A stretch of 62,364 bases of DNA, taken from NCBI GenBank assembly GCA_017934525.1, contig JAGBJJ010000093.1:1-62364 (forward strand), given 5' to 3'. This document shows positions 58,678-62,364 of this stretch, in pieces. The notes below the pieces were generated by a model that did not search any database, was not told where the DNA came from, and was given only the letters and a program-made list of their open reading frames with translations. How positions within the stretch are numbered: the first letter of the stretch is position 1; every line of letters begins with the position of its first letter. This stretch comes from Prevotella sp. Its GTDB lineage: Bacteria; Bacteroidota; Bacteroidia; Bacteroidales; Bacteroidaceae. A program made the translations under genes and the position numbers.

Positions 58678-60066
58678 ATGAATCAATTAGGTCTGTCACA
58701 GTACATCAGGATGATTATCTTGATGATTGATTTCTTTTTTCTGAATCTGTTGCTTACAGTGCTTCTGTGGCATAATGACTTTAGCTTCAATGATGGTTCT
58801 TCTGTGCCTACCTGGCAGGTATGGACAGTAGTTTTGTTCAGTTTCGTACTTTGCAGTCGGACGTTCAAGCCAATACTTTACTTCCGCATCATCAAAGGGT
58901 ATGAGATTGCGGTCAACGTTGTTCTGCTTGCCCTGAAGAATTGCATATTGGCTGGTGTCTTATTCGCGTTTGTATTCCATTTCCTTCCTGTTGACTTCTT
59001 CTTTAAGCTCTACGGTTCGTTCTGTCTGGTTCTGCTGGTGCTGCACTATGCGCTACGCAACATCTTGCGTGTCTACAGGAAAAACGGCGGCAATTCGAGA
59101 AGTGTTGTCCTCGTGGGCAACACAGCGGGCATGCGGCAAGTGTATAGGGAACTGACCAGCGATCTGGCTGCGGGATATCTCGTGAAAGGCTATTTCGCTG
59201 AGGAACCCAGGGAAGAGTCTTCAGTCAGGTATCTCGGAACCTTCGATGACGTTGTTGACTATCTGAAAGATGAGCACGTGGAACGTGTATATTGCAACCT
59301 GTCGCTTATTGACAGCAAGCAGTTCAACGACGTGATGAACTTCTGTGAGAACCACCTCATCCGCTTCTTTGCCGTCCCTTCGTTTTCCTGTAGCATCATG
59401 AACCATGGCACGCTGAAGCGCATGGGTGGCATCTCATTGGTGGCGATGCGTAAAGAGCCGTTGACGCAGTTGCATAATATCCTGCTGAAGCGCCTGTTTG
59501 ACATTGTGTTTTCGGCCTTGTTTCTCGTCACGCTCTTCCCCGTCATATTGCTCGTGGTGGGTGTCGGTATCAAGATTTCGTCGCCCGGACCCATCTTCTT
59601 CCGCCAGCGACGCAACGGGCAGATGGGGCGTGAGTTCGGCTGCTTTAAGTTTCGCACGATGAGAGTAAATATGCAGTCAGACGTGAAGCAGGCTACCCGG
59701 GACGACCCGCGCGTGACAAAGTTCGGGCGCTTCCTGAGAAAGACCAGTATCGATGAACTTCCGCAGTTTATCAATGTACTCATCGGCGACATGTCTGTGG
59801 TGGGACCGCGCCCTCACATGTTGAGGCACACGGAGGAATACAGTGAGCTAATCAATAAATATATGGTGCGTCACTACGTGAAGCCGGGCATCACCGGATG
59901 GGCTCAGGTGACTGGCTACCGTGGCGAGACGCGCACAGTGGAAGAGATGGCCGGACGCATCAGGCAAGATATTTGGTATATTGAGCACTGGTCGTTCTCA
60001 TTTGATCTGTATATCATCTTCCAGACGGTCTACAATGCCGTCAAAGGCGACCGGCAAGCTTACTGA
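58678..60066 (+). CDS. Priming polyprenyl glycosylphosphotransferase (WcaJ/WbaP family)
   Basis: 462 residues. The N-terminal third has four to five membrane segments and a Rossmann-like CoA-binding domain (about 140-240, SVVLVGNTAGMRQVYRELTS). The C-terminal catalytic part starts at about 280 (RLFDIVFSALFLVTLFPVIL) and has the family blocks ISSPGPIFFRQRRNGQMGRE, FGCFKFRTMRVNMQS, the D-D-P-R-V-T-x-F-G-R-x-L-R-K-T-S-I-D-E-L-P-Q segment, VVGPRPHML, VKPGITGWAQVTGYRG and DIWYIEHWS. It transfers a sugar phosphate (usually glucose or galactose type) to undecaprenyl phosphate, starting the repeat unit. It is the last gene of the operon. Confidence 0.95.
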   Translation: MNQLGLSQYIRMIILMIDFFFLNLLLTVLLWHNDFSFNDGSSVPTWQVWTVVLFSFVLCSRTFKPILYFRIIKGYEIAVNVVLLALKNCILAGVLFAFVFHFLPVDFFFKLYGSFCLVLLVLHYALRNILRVYRKNGGNSRSVVLVGNTAGMRQVYRELTSDLAAGYLVKGYFAEEPREESSVRYLGTFDDVVDYLKDEHVERVYCNLSLIDSKQFNDVMNFCENHLIRFFAVPSFSCSIMNHGTLKRMGGISLVAMRKEPLTQLHNILLKRLFDIVFSALFLVTLFPVILLVVGVGIKISSPGPIFFRQRRNGQMGREFGCFKFRTMRVNMQSDVKQATRDDPRVTKFGRFLRKTSIDELPQFINVLIGDMSVVGPRPHMLRHTEEYSELINKYMVRHYVKPGITGWAQVTGYRGETRTVEEMAGRIRQDIWYIEHWSFSFDLYIIFQTVYNAVKGDRQAY

Positions 60067-60169
60067 CGAAATAGGCTTTTCCCTCCCTTCTTTTACGGGG
60101 GGACAGGCTGTCGCACCCTGCGTGCTGATTGTCTGTTCCCCCTTTCTTGTGTGATGTCATGGCTCCGCA

Positions 60170-60194
60170 ATCGGCAGTATGCAGCGCTGCCGAT
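60170..60194. other. Hairpin after the exopolysaccharide operon
   Basis: ATCGGCAG (60170-60177) and CTGCCGAT (60187-60194) form an 8-bp stem with a 9-nt loop. No T-run follows on the plus strand, so terminator function is uncertain. The rest of the 60067-60247 stretch has a C-rich then G-run segment and nothing else that I recognise. Confidence 0.45.
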
Positions 60195-60247
60195 ATGTAA
60201 AAAAGTGGCAAAAGAACGGCAAAAAAACAGAAAAATACGTTTAAATG

Positions 60248-60279
60248 CTTGGCTAATTGCGAAATAAGTTGTAACTTTG
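60248..60279 (+). promoter_or_regulatory. rpsU: Promoter of rpsU
   Basis: CTTG (60248-60251), 20 bp, TAACTTTG (60272-60279). The leader to the ATG at 60357 is about 70 nt, without a Shine-Dalgarno sequence. Confidence 0.75.
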
Positions 60280-60356
60280 CACCCGCAATTCGTGCGCGCT
60301 GCGTGCGGAAAGTAAGTTATGTCTAACAATTTAAACCATTAAAATCAAAAAACAGT

Positions 60357-60551
60357 ATGATTATCGTACCCGTAAAAGAAGGCGAGAACATCGAGAAGGC
60401 CCTCAAGAAGTTTAAGAGAAAGTTTGAGAAGACTGGTGTCGTCAAAGAACTGCGTCGTCGTCAGCAATTCGACAAGCCCTCAGTACTGAAGCGCCTGAAG
60501 ATGGAGCACGCCATTTACGTTCAGAAGCTCCGTACAGCCGAGGAAAACTAA
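60357..60551 (+). CDS. rpsU: 30S ribosomal protein S21
   Basis: 64 residues, the normal size. It starts MIIVPVKEGENIEKALKKFK and has the basic KELRRRQQFDKPSVLKRLK segment that lies along 16S rRNA near the anti-Shine-Dalgarno 3' end. In Bacteroidia, S21 together with S18 and S6 masks that end, explaining the general lack of Shine-Dalgarno usage. The gene has its own promoter, and a possible hairpin separates it from the recombinase gene 154 bp downstream. Confidence 0.96.
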   Translation: MIIVPVKEGENIEKALKKFKRKFEKTGVVKELRRRQQFDKPSVLKRLKMEHAIYVQKLRTAEEN

Positions 60552-60628
60552 AAAAGTTCCTGGAAAATTTGGTGGTTTCATAAAATTTCCGTAAATTCGT
60601 ACCCAAAATACGAAAGTGTTCGCAAAAA

Positions 60629-60659
60629 CCATGTGCTTGGCAGTCATGCCAAGCCATGG
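60629..60659 (+). other. Hairpin between rpsU and the recombinase gene
   Basis: CCATG-T-GCTTGGCA pairs with TGCCAAGC-CATGG around a GTCA loop: 13 bp with one bulge. It lies 47 bp before the recombinase ATG. No T-run follows, so it may be an RNA processing or attenuation element. Confidence 0.5.
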
Positions 60660-60705
60660 ATCAGAACCCAGGGGATGATATCCTATAATTGGTATGTGAC
60701 GTTTT

Positions 60706-61587
60706 ATGATTGACCAGTTCTTAGACTATCTGCGATATGAGAAAAACCGTAGTCCGCAGACAGTAGTCAGATACGAGAAGAGTCTGCGTGACTTCGAATC
60801 GTACTTTAAAAACAGAGAAGAAGGGCTCTCGTGGGCATCTGTCGATGCCGACATCATCCGTGGATGGATGGAGAGTCTGATGGACAAGGGAAACATTGCA
60901 GCCACGGTGAATACAGGACTGACTGCTGTGCGTTCCTTTTTCCGTTTTGCCCTGTCGAGAGGACTGGTTGTCAGCGACCCGGCGCGCCGCGTTGCGGGTC
61001 CGAAGAAACGAAAACCTCTGCCGCAGTTCGTCAAGGAAGACGAGATGAACTGGCTGCTCGATGGGAAAGAGTGGGGAGACAACTATAAAGATGTACGGGC
61101 GCGTACTATTTTATTAGTGATATATGAGACGGGGTTGCGACGCAGTGAGCTGACGGGACTGGATGATCAGGACGTGGACTTTGCTGCCGGTCAACTGAAG
61201 GTGACGGGGAAGCGCAACAAGCAACGCATCGTGCCGTTCGGCACTGAGCTGGCTGAGCAGCTGCACCGCTATCAGGCCATACGCGACGAGGCGGTGGCGA
61301 GGCAGACGGCTGATGCCCTCTTCCTCGACAATCACGGGCGGCGCATGACAGGAAGTCAGGTCTACCACGTGGTTCGTCAGTATCTTACAGGTGCTACCAC
61401 GCTGAAGAAACGATCACCACATGTGCTCAGACATTCGTTTGCCACAGCCATGCTCAACCATGGTGCCGGACTGGAAAGTGTCAGGCAGTTGCTGGGGCAC
61501 GAAAGCCTGGAAACAACCGAGATATACACACACACCACCTTCGAGCAGTTGAGACGAGTTTACAAAGATGCCCACCCAAGGGGCTAA
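60706..61587 (+). CDS. xerC: Tyrosine recombinase (XerC/XerD type)
   Basis: 293 residues, typical for Xer recombinases. The SAM-like core-binding domain is at about 1-88 (YLRYEKNRSPQTVVRYEKSL). All catalytic residues are present: R145 (ETGLRRSELTG), K169 (VTGKRNKQR), H239 and R242 (SPHVLRHSFAT), H265 (LLGHESLE) and Y274 (TTEIYTHTTF). It most likely resolves chromosome dimers at dif. The location between rpsU and hpf is the usual Bacteroidales arrangement, which supports a housekeeping Xer rather than an integrase. No att-like repeats were seen nearby. Confidence 0.94.
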   Translation: MIDQFLDYLRYEKNRSPQTVVRYEKSLRDFESYFKNREEGLSWASVDADIIRGWMESLMDKGNIAATVNTGLTAVRSFFRFALSRGLVVSDPARRVAGPKKRKPLPQFVKEDEMNWLLDGKEWGDNYKDVRARTILLVIYETGLRRSELTGLDDQDVDFAAGQLKVTGKRNKQRIVPFGTELAEQLHRYQAIRDEAVARQTADALFLDNHGRRMTGSQVYHVVRQYLTGATTLKKRSPHVLRHSFATAMLNHGAGLESVRQLLGHESLETTEIYTHTTFEQLRRVYKDAHPRG

Positions 61588-61615
61588 CCTTTATAGTTTA
61601 ACTTTTTAAAATAAC

Positions 61616-61622
61616 AGGAGGT
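61616..61622 (+). promoter_or_regulatory. hpf: Strong Shine-Dalgarno sequence before hpf
   Basis: AGGAGGT lies 4 nt before the ATG at 61627. It is a near-complete complement of the 16S rRNA 3' end, while most starts in this window lack such a sequence. It also settles the start of hpf. Confidence 0.85.
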
Positions 61623-61626
61623 AACT

Positions 61627-61926
61627 ATGGAAATTAAGATTCAGTCGATACATTTCGACGCTACCGAGAAGTTAGAGGCGTTCATCGAAAAGAAGGTCGC
61701 CAAGTTAGAAAAGTCGTACGAAGATATTCAGAAAGTAGAGGTGCAATTAAAAGTTGTGAAACCCGCTACGGCTCAAAATAAAGAAACGAGCATCACTGTG
61801 ACGGTGCCTGGAAGCACCTTCCACGTGGAAAAAGTGAATGACACTTTTGAGGAGGGAATTGACCTCTGTGTCGACTCTTTGAGGGTCCAACTTCAGAAAA
61901 ATAAAGAAAAAATGAGGAATTATTGA
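61627..61926 (+). CDS. hpf: Ribosome hibernation promoting factor (short form)
   Basis: 99 residues, the short HPF/YfiA class. The beta-alpha-beta-beta-beta-alpha fold is visible: MEIKIQSIHFDATEKLEAFI, the KLEKSYEDIQKVEVQLKVV strand pair, ITVTVPGSTFHVEKVNDTF and a C-terminal helix with DSLRVQLQKNKEK. It binds the 30S decoding region in starvation and inactivates ribosomes. No C-terminal dimerisation domain is present, so dimer formation, if any, needs another factor. The gene starts after an AGGAGGT sequence, rare in this genome, and is followed by a tRNA cluster. Confidence 0.94.
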   Translation: MEIKIQSIHFDATEKLEAFIEKKVAKLEKSYEDIQKVEVQLKVVKPATAQNKETSITVTVPGSTFHVEKVNDTFEEGIDLCVDSLRVQLQKNKEKMRNY

Positions 61927-61944
61927 AAAAAAACCTCGAAAAAT

Positions 61945-61975
61945 TTTGGTAATTCAAAAATAAGTCGTAACTTTG
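61945..61975 (+). promoter_or_regulatory. Promoter of the tRNA cluster
   Basis: TTTG (61945-61948), 19 bp, TAACTTTG (61968-61975), 53 bp before the first tRNA. Confidence 0.75.
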
Positions 61976-62028
61976 CAGCCGTTTTCCAACAGGTCGTAAA
62001 TCTGAAACGAGAGCGGCTGCTTGAAAAA

Positions 62029-62102
62029 GCCTCTTTAGCTCAGTTGGCCAGAGCACGTGATTTGTAATCTCGGGGTCGTTGGTTCGAATCCGACAAGAGG
62101 CT
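62029..62102 (+). tRNA. tRNA-Thr (anticodon TGT)
   Basis: 74 nt. The acceptor stem GCCTCTT pairs with AAGAGGC; the D arm has TAGCTCAGTTGG; the anticodon loop TTTGTAA carries TGT; the T arm has GGTTCGAATCC. CCA is not encoded. Confidence 0.95.
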
Positions 62103-62153
62103 CAAAAAGGAAAACAGTCGGGGCAGGAGGCCCAGGCTTAAAAGCAAAACATT

Positions 62154-62236
62154 GGGAGGTTTCCAGAGCGGCCAAATGGGGCAGACTGTAAATCTGTTGT
62201 CTTTCGACTTCGGTGGTTCGAATCCATCACCTCCCA
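62154..62236 (+). tRNA. tRNA-Tyr (anticodon GTA)
   Basis: 83 nt with the long variable arm of class II tRNAs. The acceptor stem GGGAGGT pairs with ACCTCCC; the anticodon loop CTGTAAA carries GTA; the T arm has GGTTCGAATCC. CCA is not encoded. Confidence 0.95.
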
Positions 62237-62320
62237 CTCTCAGAAGATGTTTTTGCGGAATTTTGTGCAAGCCGAGTACAGAAGCTCGCTTATGTTGAGG
62301 CGAAGCCAAAATGCCGTCTT

Positions 62321-62364
62321 GCGGAAATAGCTCAGTTGATAGAGCACTAGCCTTCCAAGCTGGG
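62321..62364 (+). tRNA. tRNA-Gly (anticodon TCC), cut off by the window end
   Basis: The first 44 nt are present: acceptor 5' strand GCGGAAA, D arm TAGCTCAGTTGATAGAGC and anticodon loop CTTCCAA with TCC. In Bacteroidales this cluster usually continues with another tRNA-Thr and tuf. Confidence 0.9.

Noticed and set aside
60067-60160. Terminator right after the priming transferase gene
   Set aside because: The C-rich and G-run segments pair only weakly and lack a T-run; not enough to call.
60706-61587. Tyrosine recombinase as an integrase of a mobile element
   Set aside because: Housekeeping context (rpsU, hpf, tRNA cluster), Xer length and no attachment-site repeats seen at the tRNA genes.
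1-62364. CRISPR arrays, insertion sequences, prophage genes
   Set aside because: No regularly spaced repeats with unique spacers, no transposase or phage genes were seen; the repeats found are short tandem or dyad types.

Overview
The window is a stretch of a Bacteroidales chromosome, most likely Prevotella or a close relative; the species cannot be fixed. The grounds are: promoters of the Bacteroidetes type (TTTG about 20 bp before TAnnTTTG); start codons almost without Shine-Dalgarno sequences; a TonB-dependent receptor with DUF4249, FecR-like and ECF sigma partners; secreted proteins ending in a DLxGRR...GxYIxGGKK tail typical of type IX secretion cargo; a capsule operon led by a UpxY-type antiterminator; and an rpsU-xerC-hpf-tRNA(Thr,Tyr,Gly) end. 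Coding regions are GC-rich at the third codon position and intergenic regions are AT-rich.

Layout. 1-2.7 kb: a cut-off SUFU gene, a DUF4253 membrane protein, a Crp/Fnr regulator and a small lipoprotein, all on the minus strand. 2.85-8.7 kb: a nutrient-receptor locus (outer-membrane barrel, TonB-dependent receptor, DUF4249 lipoprotein, short anti-sigma factor) with its likely ECF sigma gene set apart by a plus-strand BamE-like lipoprotein. 8.8-13.8 kb: malate dehydrogenase, Xaa-Pro aminopeptidase and a HerA-like ATPase. 13.9-24.7 kb: five large secreted proteins sharing a C-terminal sorting-like tail, transcribed divergently as two minus and three plus genes. 24.8-27.3 kb: a CPBP-like membrane protein and a two-component system. 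27.3-34.8 kb: an RDD protein divergent from SpoIIM, a multi-pass protein, DUF4129, DUF4350, MoxR and DUF58, a conserved but poorly understood membrane/ATPase set. 34.8-39.4 kb: lactate permease divergent from lutABC, for lactate uptake and oxidation. 39.4-40.8 kb: a VOC protein, a hexapeptide acyltransferase and a coding-like frame without a start.

41.2-60.1 kb is one 19-kb exopolysaccharide/capsule operon on the plus strand: UpxY, Wzy, glycosyltransferases, pyruvyl transferase, acetyltransferases, an Alg14/Alg13 pair, a DUF4832 lipoprotein, Wzx, DegT/PglD-type sugar modification genes, Wza, Wzc and the priming transferase. It contains one clear pseudogene and a Wzc with a degenerate ATPase site. 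60.2 kb to the end is housekeeping: S21, a tyrosine recombinase, the ribosome hibernation factor and tRNA genes.

The features least explained by known families are three-copy arrays of a 16-bp dyad at exactly 21-bp spacing in two divergent intergenic regions, with a lone copy elsewhere; an in-frame repeat insertion in the HerA-like gene; a triplicated WDG-containing domain in a secreted protein; and a rare strong Shine-Dalgarno sequence on hpf, two genes downstream of rpsU. No CRISPR array, insertion sequence or prophage was seen.
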